From the NCBI GenBank assembly GCA_964500435.1, contig CAZCNL010000002.1, positions 186,001 to 250,000 of the forward strand: a stretch of 64,000 nucleotides of DNA, read 5' to 3'. Under the pieces are notes generated by a model. The model worked only from the letters and a program-made list of their open reading frames with translations, had not been told where the DNA came from and searched no databases. The position numbers and the translations under genes are program-made. The DNA comes from GWF2-33-9 sp964500435 (GTDB lineage: Bacteria > Bacteroidota > Ignavibacteria > Kapaibacteriales > UBA2268). Position 1 is the stretch's first letter. Each line of letters opens with the position of its first letter. Below are positions 51,964 through 60,173 of this stretch, in pieces.

Positions 51964-52413
51964 TCACTTTGCTAAAAAATATCCTATCACTGTACCCGAT
52001 AAAATTAAAGCAGGTTGTTTCCACCATTCTTCTTCTTTTTGAACATATTCGATTTGTTTAATAATGATTGTAGAATCTGGTTTTTGAGATAATTTCATCG
52101 AAAATAAATTTTCGGGATAATGATATACAATTGAAATAGTGTCAAATTTTATTAAAGTATCAATTTTTGCAACAAACGGTTTAGTAATAATTACAGTATC
52201 TCGCACATATTTAATTTTCATCTTAACTGAATCCAAAGCAATCTTTTTCCCTTCTTTGAAAATTATTAAAGTATCAGTTTTTATTTGTTGTATCGGAATA
52301 TATTTTGAATTATTTGCTTTACTTTTTAAAATGTCAAATTTATTAAAAGAAAGAAAAGCAATAAATAAAATTAAGATGAGAATTATAATATTTTTTTTAT
52401 TTTCTGACATCAT
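51964..52413 (-). CDS. Two-TM phage-type protein, possible spanin-like
   Basis: 149 aa with an N-terminal membrane helix (about 9-21) and a C-terminal one (about 132-147). Between them is a periplasmic stretch of strand-like repeats (IKYVRDTVIITKPFVAKIDT, LIKFDTISIVYHYPENLFS). Small proteins of this layout occur beside lysis genes of Bacteroidota phages. A role like Rz/spanin is suggested by place only: it overlaps the endolysin start-stop by 4 nt (ATGA). No lipobox partner was seen. Confidence 0.55.
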   Translation of the reverse strand: MMSENKKNIIILILILFIAFLSFNKFDILKSKANNSKYIPIQQIKTDTLIIFKEGKKIALDSVKMKIKYVRDTVIITKPFVAKIDTLIKFDTISIVYHYPENLFSMKLSQKPDSTIIIKQIEYVQKEEEWWKQPALILSGTVIGYFLAK

Positions 52414-52991
52414 ATCTCCCGAAATCCAATTAATCCACGAATTGCAAGCCTGCCAAGCGGGTGGAAAATATTACGAGTTTTAATAAATACACCTTGTTTG
52501 TTTGAAAGCTCATCACTAACATTAAAAGCAAGTGTTGTAACTAAATATTTTGTATTTATTGAAATAATTCGCTCAATGTGTCCAAAAGGTGTTTTAGCTT
52601 TTTTCCAGACTATCAAATCATTAACTTTCGGTAAATACTTATTCCTTTTGCCTTGTTTCATCGCATAGTTAAATACTTCGTTTGCGAGAGCTGTTCGAGG
52701 AATTGGTATATCGCTTTCCGGGAGATTTAATTTTTTAGTAGCTTGCAAAAATGTCCAATAAATTCCAGCGGCACAATATGGACTCCCTTCGGGTAAACCA
52801 AAGGGAGCCAGATATTTTGCAGTAATCCCATCATTATTATTAGTTCTTTCTGTTTTCCCAACTTCTGCAAGACCTATTTCTAAGGATTTTTGTAGAACAC
52901 AAGCCCTTGCAATTAAATCATATTTCTTTTGTGAAAATGCAGGCAAAGTTATAAGTATCAATGGGAATAATATTAAAATTAACTTTTTCAT
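52410..52991 (-). CDS. Secreted CHAP/NlpC-like peptidoglycan hydrolase (endolysin-like)
   Basis: 193 aa. Signal peptide 1-20 (LILILFPLILITLPAFSQ). Then EIGLAEVGKTERTNNNDG, LPEGSPYCAAGIYWTFLQ (Cys73) and FGHIERIISIN (His138), the Cys-His core of a papain-like amidase/endopeptidase of the CHAP type. Export by a signal peptide means it can act without a holin. It stands just after the holin-like gene (11 bp) and overlaps the next gene by 4 nt. Target bond in peptidoglycan not known. Confidence 0.78.
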   Translation of the reverse strand: MKKLILILFPLILITLPAFSQKKYDLIARACVLQKSLEIGLAEVGKTERTNNNDGITAKYLAPFGLPEGSPYCAAGIYWTFLQATKKLNLPESDIPIPRTALANEVFNYAMKQGKRNKYLPKVNDLIVWKKAKTPFGHIERIISINTKYLVTTLAFNVSDELSNKQGVFIKTRNIFHPLGRLAIRGLIGFREI

Positions 52992-53002
52992 ATTGCACCT
53001 TT

Positions 53003-53284
53003 TTAAATAACATAATAAACTCCAACAACACTCAAACCAACTAAGAAATGCACACCGAGAAATATTAATCCCAAAGTATTGACAGATTGTTCTTTGACAA
53101 AATCCAACTTCGTATAAATAATCGTGGACAATCCCGCTAATCCTATTGCTAGTACTTCAATTATAATTAAAAATAATAACGTACGTATTTCTGTCATTCC
53201 AGGATTAAGCAAGGCAAGAGATATAATTCCTAAAATCAGCCAAAGCCCATTTCTTAGAACAAAATTTTTAATATTATCGAGCAT
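53003..53284 (-). CDS. Small three-TM membrane protein, holin-like
   Basis: 93 aa, three hydrophobic segments (about 12-28, 33-55 and 70-92) and short charged loops (Lys/Glu pairs). Size, membrane count and position 11 bp before the endolysin gene are those of class I holins, which let lysins cross the inner membrane and fix the time of lysis. Sequence identity to a known holin family was not recognised, so the role is inferred from context. Confidence 0.6.
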   Translation of the reverse strand: MLDNIKNFVLRNGLWLILGIISLALLNPGMTEIRTLLFLIIIEVLAIGLAGLSTIIYTKLDFVKEQSVNTLGLIFLGVHFLVGLSVVGVYYVI

Positions 53285-53294
53285 TTCAATTCCT

Positions 53295-53633
53295 TTAATG
53301 AGTTAATAAAATTTCTGCATATTCTGTATTATAATTACTGATTACTATTCCATTTGTAGTATTGCCAGTATCCGAAACAACGGCTTTTCCCGTAGCATCG
53401 CTGGTAACTTTCGACCCCCCAGTCAAATTTGCTGAACAACCGACAATTGCAGTACCTTCAACAATCAAGGAGATTAATTCCCCTGCTTTTGCAGGATAAT
53501 CAGATACACCTAATGCAAAACCACCAAGTGTTGTCAAATGTCCATTTACATCGACAAATCTATATGACGGAATATCTTCTGCCGCTCGGACTGTAAGTCG
53601 TAAAACTGGTTGATATGATTTTTGTGATAACAT
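53295..53633 (-). CDS. Capsid cement/decoration protein (DUF2190-like)
   Basis: 112 aa, mostly beta strands with Gly/Ala/Thr turns: LRLTVRAAEDIPSYRFVDVN, TTLGGFALGVSDYPAKAGEL, LIVEGTAIVGCSANLTGG and SDATGKAVVSDTGNT. This matches the DUF2190 family, which sits on the capsid surface of Mu-like and lambdoid phages and hardens it. Follows the major capsid gene by 69 bp, the normal order in these modules. Confidence 0.78.
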   Translation of the reverse strand: MLSQKSYQPVLRLTVRAAEDIPSYRFVDVNGHLTTLGGFALGVSDYPAKAGELISLIVEGTAIVGCSANLTGGSKVTSDATGKAVVSDTGNTTNGIVISNYNTEYAEILLTH

Positions 53634-53702
53634 TTTAACCTCACTTATTTTATTTATTTGATTTTATTTATAATTTGAGATATTTATTGTAATTTAACTT
53701 AG

Positions 53703-54647
53703 TTAAGATTGTGGTGTGGTAGTAATTAAAAACGCAGCTTCGGGACATACAACTTTTAAAGTCCAATTATCTGTTGCTCGTATAACTTTAATTTTCCCAC
53801 CATTTTCATAATAAGTATCAATTTCGGGCATACCTTCTTTTTCGAAAATATACCCGTAACTTGGATTATATTGTGAACGGCTATTGTCGTCGGATTGGTC
53901 GACGTATGCAAAAATTAATGAATTTCCCCAAATATCATCGAAGTTGCGTCCATCTGTGGAACTTACACCAAGACCTATGAAAATGTTTTCTATTTCAAAC
54001 AAATCTTGTAATAATTTAAGATTTAATTTTATTGTCCCTGAGTTTTGAATAATTGAAGTAATATTTGAATTTGCACAAATTTGATTGAAAGTCGTTGGAC
54101 CCATTATAACTATATTCGGCTTTCTGGATATATTCGCACGAATTTTATCTGTTGCCGTTTCTATTATATTATTAATTGAAAAATCTCCATAACCATTCGT
54201 AAATGTAATCCCTGGTTCCATAACAATTTTCATATCAGAAGAAAAATTATCAGGATTTTGCACATAATCGGCTATTGCTTTTTCTCTTTCTAAGGTCAAA
54301 ATATTTAATAAATCAATTGTTAGCTTTTGCTCATATTTCAATAAATCATACGTTTCTTCTTCTTCTAAATAATCCATTGCAACTTCCAAATCTCTTTCCT
54401 GCAAAGAGAATTCAATAGTTTCGAAATCCATTGTCGGTATTCGATTTGAGTTACTTCTGATTGCCCGTTCTGAATCACGAATTACAAAGGAATCTTTGCC
54501 AAAAAATGGGACACGTCCTTTTTGCGATTTCACCTTAACCGTCGGAAAAAGCCTATGACCAATATAATTCGATGGCTGATAACCTAACGCTAAATTAGTC
54601 AATACCGGATCAACCATTCTCAATGAATCTAATCTGCTTTCTATCAT
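53703..54647 (-). CDS. Major capsid protein (HK97-fold type)
   Basis: 314 aa. The N-terminal VDPVLTNLALGYQPSNYIGH and LFPTVKVKSQKGRVPFFGKD (about 12-55) are the opening of the capsid family found in Mu-like prophages of Bacteroidota and Proteobacteria. Then DFETIEFSLQERDLEVAMDY, LLNILTLEREKAIADYV, RKPNIVIMGPTTFNQIC (about 177-193) and the terminal TDNWTLKVVCPEAAFLI. Length is close to Mu gpT (about 305 aa). All predicted strands are continuous and no stop or frameshift is seen, arguing for a maintained particle. Confidence 0.85.
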   Translation of the reverse strand: MIESRLDSLRMVDPVLTNLALGYQPSNYIGHRLFPTVKVKSQKGRVPFFGKDSFVIRDSERAIRSNSNRIPTMDFETIEFSLQERDLEVAMDYLEEEETYDLLKYEQKLTIDLLNILTLEREKAIADYVQNPDNFSSDMKIVMEPGITFTNGYGDFSINNIIETATDKIRANISRKPNIVIMGPTTFNQICANSNITSIIQNSGTIKLNLKLLQDLFEIENIFIGLGVSSTDGRNFDDIWGNSLIFAYVDQSDDNSRSQYNPSYGYIFEKEGMPEIDTYYENGGKIKVIRATDNWTLKVVCPEAAFLITTTPQS

Positions 54648-54698
54648 TTTTACCTCTTAATTATTTGATTTTATAAAACCTTGTTTTTTACTAACAGT

Positions 54699-55604
54699 TT
54701 AATATTTATTCTCAAAACATTTCGATAATGCTTGCTCATAAGTTAATGAGTTATCCATTTGAATTAATTGGATTGCTCGGTTATGTAATTCTTGCCGTTT
54801 TGGATTTAAATTCATATTTCTCGTATTTACATTATCATAATTTGAAAAGTTCATTGCTTGTTCTTTTGTAGCAAATTCTTGGGTATAAATTGATGAATTT
54901 TGATGCGAGATGAAATTTAAAAAAAATTGAGTTAGTTCAAATTGATTTTCTGTAATGTCATCAATGTGTTTAAGTTTTTTCAATGCCTCGAAATATTTAT
55001 TCCGTGAAGCATTGGTAATTTTCCCTTCTTTTTCGAATTTATTCAAAATATCTTCGAAATGCCTTTCACTTTGGGCGTCTTCGAACTTTTTAATTTTTTC
55101 TTTTAATAATTTATTTTCTTCATTTAATTTGTTAATTTCATTCGCATCTTCTGTTTGAGATTCATCGATTATGTCTTCTTGACTTGAATTAAAGTCAAAA
55201 GCAATTTCTTCTGATAAATCATTTTCGAATTCAACTGCTTTCAACCCTTTTACAGCAGGTGTCGCCGCACCTAATAATCCAATATGCCTCAAATTCAAGT
55301 CGGAGGTAATTGAAATTGAAACTTTGGAATATTTTTTGTCCTTTATATCTTGAGCAAGTTCTGAAGATAAATTTGTAATTTTTGCAAGTAAAAATTTGCC
55401 TCTTCTTGCTAATTTTTCTACCCAACCGTAAGCGGGTTCGTTATTGTCAGGATGACCTAAAACAAGCGGCGCCAAAGAGTTCACTTCACTATTTACTTTT
55501 TCATTATATTGATTTGCAATTTGGTCGAGGTCTTCGATTGTGTATGAATGGCTTTCGCCCTGTGAATCTGTGTGTTTGCCAACTTTAAAAATTTCTATCC
55601 ACAT
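54699..55604 (-). CDS. Mu gpI-like phage protease / scaffold protein
   Basis: 301 aa. N-terminal protease-like part (1-125): LAPLVLGHPDNNEPAYGWVE (His51), KYSKVSISIT (Ser96/98) and LRHIGLLGAATPAVKGL, as in phage prohead protease I. A coiled-coil and acidic/charged scaffold region (about 150-205, KLNEENKLLKEKIKKFEDA) follows, as in Mu where the protease gene also encodes the internal scaffold. It cleaves itself and capsid parts in maturation. Mu gpI is about 361 aa, so this is slightly short. First gene of the operon; AAAAAGG lies before the ATG. Confidence 0.82.
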   Translation of the reverse strand: MWIEIFKVGKHTDSQGESHSYTIEDLDQIANQYNEKVNSEVNSLAPLVLGHPDNNEPAYGWVEKLARRGKFLLAKITNLSSELAQDIKDKKYSKVSISITSDLNLRHIGLLGAATPAVKGLKAVEFENDLSEEIAFDFNSSQEDIIDESQTEDANEINKLNEENKLLKEKIKKFEDAQSERHFEDILNKFEKEGKITNASRNKYFEALKKLKHIDDITENQFELTQFFLNFISHQNSSIYTQEFATKEQAMNFSNYDNVNTRNMNLNPKRQELHNRAIQLIQMDNSLTYEQALSKCFENKY

Positions 55605-55775
55605 TTCGCACCTTTTTTGAATTCTTTTATTTAATTCAAGTGCGAAAATATATTGAACACCAGCTTATGAATAGTAATTTATTTTAAAATGATTTAGCAA
55701 AATTACTTAGAAATATAAAAGATATGTTATTTATAAAATGAAAAATTAAATTGTTTATTTGACAAATAGAAAATA

Positions 55776-57164
55776 TTAAGCTTTTGGAAGTTGAATAATA
55801 ATAGTAGTTCCTTGATTTACAGTACTTTGTACTCCAATTGTACCATGCATTAGCTCAACAATTTTTTTAGATATTGGCAGACCAATTCCAATACCTGTGA
55901 AATGTTCTGTCTTTAGCTCACGTTTTTGAGTAAAAGGTTCGAAAATACTGCTAAGTTTGTCTTTAGGAATTCCGATTCCTGAATCTTTAATTTTTATTAA
56001 AACAAATTGCTCTTCTTTTGTCGAAAATTCTTCTGCTTCAATCCGAACAAAGCCTTTTTTTGTAAATTTAAAAGAATTTTCTAAAATCTGTGAACATACT
56101 AAAAACAATAAATTATTATCAGCCTTGACGCTTAAATTGTCGTTTTTCAAAATATATTCAAATTTTATTCTTTTGCTATCTGGCACATAAATTGAAAAAG
56201 TCTCAATCAAAAATTCAAAGAAGTATTTCAAATTGATTTCTTGAATTAGAATATCTTTAGTTCCTGATTCCAACTCAGAAAGCAACATTAAAGTGTCTAA
56301 AATGTTCCGCAATTTTTCAGCAGAGTTAAGAATTAATTTCAATGTTTCTTTACTTTTTGGATTATCGTTCAGTTCTATTTGCAATAACTGCAAAAAGCCA
56401 AAGATACCATTTAGTGGAGTTCTAAGTTCAGCACCAATATTATTGATTATTGAAGACTGTATTTTAATTAAATCTTCGTATTCTTTTTTCATTTTTACAG
56501 TTTTGCGATTCTCTTCTTGAAGTTGTATATTGTTGAAAATTTGAGCATCCTCAGATTGCTTGATTAAATCGGCAATTTGTTGTTCATATGCAAGAATTTT
56601 CATTTGATTGTCGTCATAAAGTTGCGTCAACTTATTAATATCTTGCTTTAATATTGTAATTTGCTTTTCAAGTTTTTTGATTTTTTCTAAATCTTCTTGA
56701 TTTTTAACTAATATAGAGTTTAATCTTTCATTAGCGATTAATAAATCTTCTTCTGATGATATTTTGAGAACGTTTAAAAAATTTCGTTTATTTATTTCGT
56801 TTTTACGTATTCTTTCGGTTTGAACTACATAAAAATCAATTTCATTATTTTGCAATTTTGTTATTTTAAAAATTATTTCGTTTTCATTGTTAAAATTACA
56901 GTCAATATTTTTTAAATAAAAATGAGATAATTCTCCACCTTTAAGCTTTTCGAAGGCAACCGCAAACTCATCACTTAGTTTTGGATAATTTTTGTCGAAA
57001 ATTTCTGGGAAGGATAAACCAATTATTTCTTCTTCGGTAAACCCAAAGCACGATGCACCAATTTTGTTCGCAAGAATTATACCCAATTCATTGAATATAA
57101 TTAAACCAAAATCAAAAGTTTCGTGGACATTCAGATTGAAAATATTAATGTTGTTTGAAAACAT
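55776..57164 (-). CDS. PAS-domain histidine kinase-like protein without the phospho-accepting His
   Basis: 462 aa from ATG 57164 (a TTG 15 bases upstream gives five more). PAS domain at about 12-115 (GLIIFNELGIILANKIGASC, FTEEEIIGLSFPEIF). Long coiled coil about 135-235. The dimerisation block reads NNIGAELRTPLNGIFGFLQL (about 241-260), with Ala245 where ISHELRTPL kinases have the phosphorylated His. The ATPase has N-box ILENSFKFT, DSGIGIPKDKL, FEPF and GIGIGLPISKKIVELMHG, all intact. No receiver or HPt domain. It may be a pseudokinase that binds ATP and allosterically controls a partner. It lies 171 bp upstream of the capsid operon, on the same strand. Confidence 0.85.
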   Translation of the reverse strand: MFSNNINIFNLNVHETFDFGLIIFNELGIILANKIGASCFGFTEEEIIGLSFPEIFDKNYPKLSDEFAVAFEKLKGGELSHFYLKNIDCNFNNENEIIFKITKLQNNEIDFYVVQTERIRKNEINKRNFLNVLKISSEEDLLIANERLNSILVKNQEDLEKIKKLEKQITILKQDINKLTQLYDDNQMKILAYEQQIADLIKQSEDAQIFNNIQLQEENRKTVKMKKEYEDLIKIQSSIINNIGAELRTPLNGIFGFLQLLQIELNDNPKSKETLKLILNSAEKLRNILDTLMLLSELESGTKDILIQEINLKYFFEFLIETFSIYVPDSKRIKFEYILKNDNLSVKADNNLLFLVCSQILENSFKFTKKGFVRIEAEEFSTKEEQFVLIKIKDSGIGIPKDKLSSIFEPFTQKRELKTEHFTGIGIGLPISKKIVELMHGTIGVQSTVNQGTTIIIQLPKA

Positions 57165-57223
57165 AATTAAAATTAACAATTGTTATTAATTTGTTAAATT
57201 GCAAAAAAAAATACGTGCAATTT

Positions 57224-57886
57224 ATGTACTGCAAATTTAATACTTTTATAAGATATAACAGAATTATTCTTTCAATATTTATAATTTTCCCCGCAATATT
57301 CATTAGTTGCATAAATCTTCGAGTTGATTACCCAGAAATAAAGTACTATGGATTGGAACCTATTGAAACGCAGCCCACACGTTTCAAATTCGATGGCATT
57401 TTGCAAGTACGAACCTTCACTGGTTCAAATATACTTGCAACTCGACGATTTTTAGTCGAAAAATCAAATCAAGAAATTGAGCAGTATTATTACCACCGAT
57501 GGAATGATGATTTTACGGAATTATTTACCTGGCTTTGCTTGAATAGATTAAATACTTCAAAAATATTTACTGGCGGTGTGGTCCCACAAAATACAGTTCA
57601 AATACCAAATTACATTTTAGAAGGAGAAATCCTCGAATTAAAAATATACAACGGTTCAGAAAAACTAAAAGATTCCAGTTATGCAGCAATTACTGTTAAA
57701 GCTAATTTGCTGGGCTACACTCCCGATAGCGCCAACTTTATCTCTTATTATACAAATATTTACAAATCAAAAATTTTCCGTGAAAATGAAAAATCAGTAA
57801 CAATTGCACCGGCGGTAAACAAAGCCGCAAATGAAATTATAACAAAAATGAGTGAAGATATAATAAAAGTATTATCAAATCTATAA
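57224..57886 (+). CDS. ABC transport auxiliary (PqiC-like) lipoprotein
   Basis: 220 aa from ATG 57224, chosen because it gives a normal lipoprotein signal: basic-hydrophobic n-region and lipobox FISC. An upstream TTG at 57191 would add 11 residues. Segments YYGLEPIETQPTRFKFDGIL, FLVEKSNQEIEQYYYHRWND and FTELFTWLCLNRLNTSKIF match the ABC-type transport auxiliary lipoprotein family (PqiC/MlaB-associated), whose members sit in the outer membrane of MCE/PqiABC-type lipid transport complexes. No MCE or permease gene is in the window. Confidence 0.72.
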   Translation: MYCKFNTFIRYNRIILSIFIIFPAIFISCINLRVDYPEIKYYGLEPIETQPTRFKFDGILQVRTFTGSNILATRRFLVEKSNQEIEQYYYHRWNDDFTELFTWLCLNRLNTSKIFTGGVVPQNTVQIPNYILEGEILELKIYNGSEKLKDSSYAAITVKANLLGYTPDSANFISYYTNIYKSKIFRENEKSVTIAPAVNKAANEIITKMSEDIIKVLSNL

Positions 57887-57984
57887 AAAAATAAAGAAAT
57901 TCAAAATTATTTTTTAATTTTACATTTTTATATAAAACAAGAATAAACGGAAAAAACGAGAAATACAAATAAAGAGGAGTATTA

Positions 57985-60048
57985 ATGTCAGAAAAGAAAT
58001 TTATACCGTTTGTATCACCCGAAACAAATATGACCGAGTTTACATTACGAGCATTATTAATTGGATTAATATTAGCAGTAGTGTTAGGAGCAGCAAACGC
58101 ATATTTAGGGTTGAAAGCAGGAATGACCATCGCCGCTACTTACCCAGCTGCAGTTATCGGTATGGCATTATTAAAAGTTACAAGAGGCTCTATTCTTGAA
58201 GAAAATATCACACGTACAGTTGGTTCTATCGGAGAATCAGTTGCTGCAGGTGCAATCTTCACTCTTCCCGCATTTTATATAGCCGGTATTTGGCGACCAT
58301 TTTTAACAACAAGCACTTATATCACTGCCTCGTTAATTTTAATTTTTGGTGGCATCTTGGGTATTATGTTTGTTGCTTTACTCCGTAGGGTTATGGTCGA
58401 AGATGCTGATTTACCTTTCCCCGAATCTGTCGCTGCATCTGAAATCCACAAGACAGGACGAAGCGGCGGAAGTGGCTCTAAATTCCTTTTTGGTGGAATG
58501 ATTTTCGGTGGTCTTGTTAAATTATTAATTGAATTTAAAATTTTCCCTGAACTTTGGCAAAAATTCGTATCATTTTCAAAACAATTAGTTACTGGCACTG
58601 TATTTCAAGGACAAGGTGGCATAATGATGAGCTCTCCATCTGTCAGCCCCGCATATATGGGCGTCGGTTATATCATTGGACCAAAGCTCGCATCATTGAA
58701 CTTCAGCGGTGGTGTGGTTGCATGGGGATTACTCGCACCTATCATTCTTTACTTTATCGCTCCTTCACTTGATTTAAATGCTTGGGCAACATATTTGGTT
58801 CAAACAAAAAATATCCCGTTTGCTCAAGCTATGAATAGCGTAAGCGACCCATTATATCAAATTACTTCTGTTTGGAAATTCATTGTCCGTCCAATTGCAA
58901 TAGGCGGTATGTTAGTCGGTGCAGGATTTACTTTATTCAAAATGCGTACAAGCCTTATTGAAGGTATCAAACGTTCTATCGGCGATGTAAAAAAAGCTGC
59001 TACTGGTAATGTATCTGTTTCTGATAGAACAGAAAAAGACTTGCCATTCTTTTGGATTTTAACCGGCATTATAATTGTTGCAATTGCAACATTTTTAATT
59101 ACATTTTTAATATTCCAAACTTCATTCCTTGTAGCACTTGTTGCAGCAACAGTAATGATAGTACTGGCATTTTTCTTTGCTGCTGTTTCAGGTTATCTGG
59201 TTGGAATAATTGGTTCAAGCAACAACCCAATTTCAGGGCTCACTTTAACTGCACTTGTTGTAACTGCACTTATACTCGTAGTTTTAGGCGTGGATACAAA
59301 TAGCGGTGGAGTCAAAGCAGTTCTTGGAGTTGCGGCAATTGTTTGCGTTGCTGCTGCTGTTGCCGGCGAAATGCTTCAAGATTTAAAAGCTGGACATATT
59401 CTCGGTGGTACACCTTGGAAAATGCAAATTGGCGATATCATTGGTGTTATTCTCGCTGGGTTAGTTATGTTCTTTGTTCTTTCGTTTTTAAACGACGGTG
59501 ATATTGCACAAGGTTTGAAAGAAGGTTACGAAGGTGGTTTCGGAAGCAAAAACTTATCCGCACCGCAAGCAGGACTTATGGCGATGCTTTCGAAAGGTAT
59601 CGTAGAAGGGCAAATGGCTTGGCCACTTATTATCGTTGGAATGTTGATGGGAGTTGCATTTATTTTGATGCAAATTAAAAGTCCAATGCTCGTTAGTGTT
59701 GGTATGTATTTACCACTCGAAACAACTTTTGCAATATTTATTGGTGGTTTGATGAAAGGCATTGTAGATATGTATAATAAAAATTTAAAATACAATCCTG
59801 CCCAACTTGCAAGAGTAGAAAACACAGGAGTGTTGATAGCTTCCGGTTTAATTGCCGGAGAGGCGCTAATGGGGTTAGTGTTCGCTGGATTTCGTGTAGG
59901 AAATATTTTCCCACCGGAAATATTTCCAAATGCATCATTCATATTCAGTTTAATCCCATTAATTTTGATTGGTGTAATTTTAACGGTTATTCCACTTAAA
60001 AACGCTGGTGATCCAGATGAACCTGCACCACCAAGTGCCGTTATGTAG
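57985..60048 (+). CDS. OPT-family oligopeptide or metal-chelate transporter
   Basis: 687 aa with about 14-16 membrane helices; the loops contain NAYLGLKAGMTIAATYPAAV (about 33-52), FPESVAASEIHKTG (about 143-156), YMGVGYIIGPKLASLNFSGG (about 219-238), GSSNNPISGLTLTALVV (about 411-427) and GEMLQDLKAGHILGGTPWKM (about 464-483), all typical of the bacterial OPT branch. It imports small peptides or metal-peptide complexes with protons across the inner membrane. A GAGGAG ribosome site precedes the ATG, and a strong terminator follows. Confidence 0.9.
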   Translation: MSEKKFIPFVSPETNMTEFTLRALLIGLILAVVLGAANAYLGLKAGMTIAATYPAAVIGMALLKVTRGSILEENITRTVGSIGESVAAGAIFTLPAFYIAGIWRPFLTTSTYITASLILIFGGILGIMFVALLRRVMVEDADLPFPESVAASEIHKTGRSGGSGSKFLFGGMIFGGLVKLLIEFKIFPELWQKFVSFSKQLVTGTVFQGQGGIMMSSPSVSPAYMGVGYIIGPKLASLNFSGGVVAWGLLAPIILYFIAPSLDLNAWATYLVQTKNIPFAQAMNSVSDPLYQITSVWKFIVRPIAIGGMLVGAGFTLFKMRTSLIEGIKRSIGDVKKAATGNVSVSDRTEKDLPFFWILTGIIIVAIATFLITFLIFQTSFLVALVAATVMIVLAFFFAAVSGYLVGIIGSSNNPISGLTLTALVVTALILVVLGVDTNSGGVKAVLGVAAIVCVAAAVAGEMLQDLKAGHILGGTPWKMQIGDIIGVILAGLVMFFVLSFLNDGDIAQGLKEGYEGGFGSKNLSAPQAGLMAMLSKGIVEGQMAWPLIIVGMLMGVAFILMQIKSPMLVSVGMYLPLETTFAIFIGGLMKGIVDMYNKNLKYNPAQLARVENTGVLIASGLIAGEALMGLVFAGFRVGNIFPPEIFPNASFIFSLIPLILIGVILTVIPLKNAGDPDEPAPPSAVM

Positions 60049-60069
60049 ATGAAGCATGTATTATCTTTT

Positions 60070-60097
60070 AAAGGTTGCCACATTAATGGCAACCTTT
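60070..60097 (+). terminator. Terminator after the OPT transporter gene
   Basis: AAAGGTTGCCA (60070-60080) / TGGCAACCTTT (60087-60097), perfect 11 bp with a 6-nt loop, then a run of T to 60102. Confidence 0.93.
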
Positions 60098-60173
60098 TTT
60101 TTAAAAATTTTATTCAAAAAAAATATTTTTTGTTACTTACGTTTTTATTTTTTTTTAATTTATTGGAGTTTTA

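Larger units (their letters stand above)
50895..55604 (-). mobile_element. Mu-like phage capsid and lysis gene cluster without terminase, tail or integrase
   Basis: Seven minus-strand genes in one run, in transcription order: protease/scaffold, major capsid, cement, holin-like, endolysin, two-TM protein and DUF935 portal. Gaps are 51, 69, 10, 11, -4 and 7 bp, so the second half is strongly coupled. Each gene is a full open frame; GC and codon use look like the host. No terminase, tail, connector, integrase, transposase, repressor or DNA modification gene lies between accA and the sensor-kinase-like gene. No flanking direct repeats were found by eye. This is either a decayed or a domesticated particle module, or the capsid part of a split element. 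Confidence 0.8.

Noticed and set aside
50854..55775. Attachment-site direct repeats flanking the phage-like operon
   Set aside because: No repeat of useful length was found by eye between 50854-50894 and 55605-55775; a computed search would be needed.
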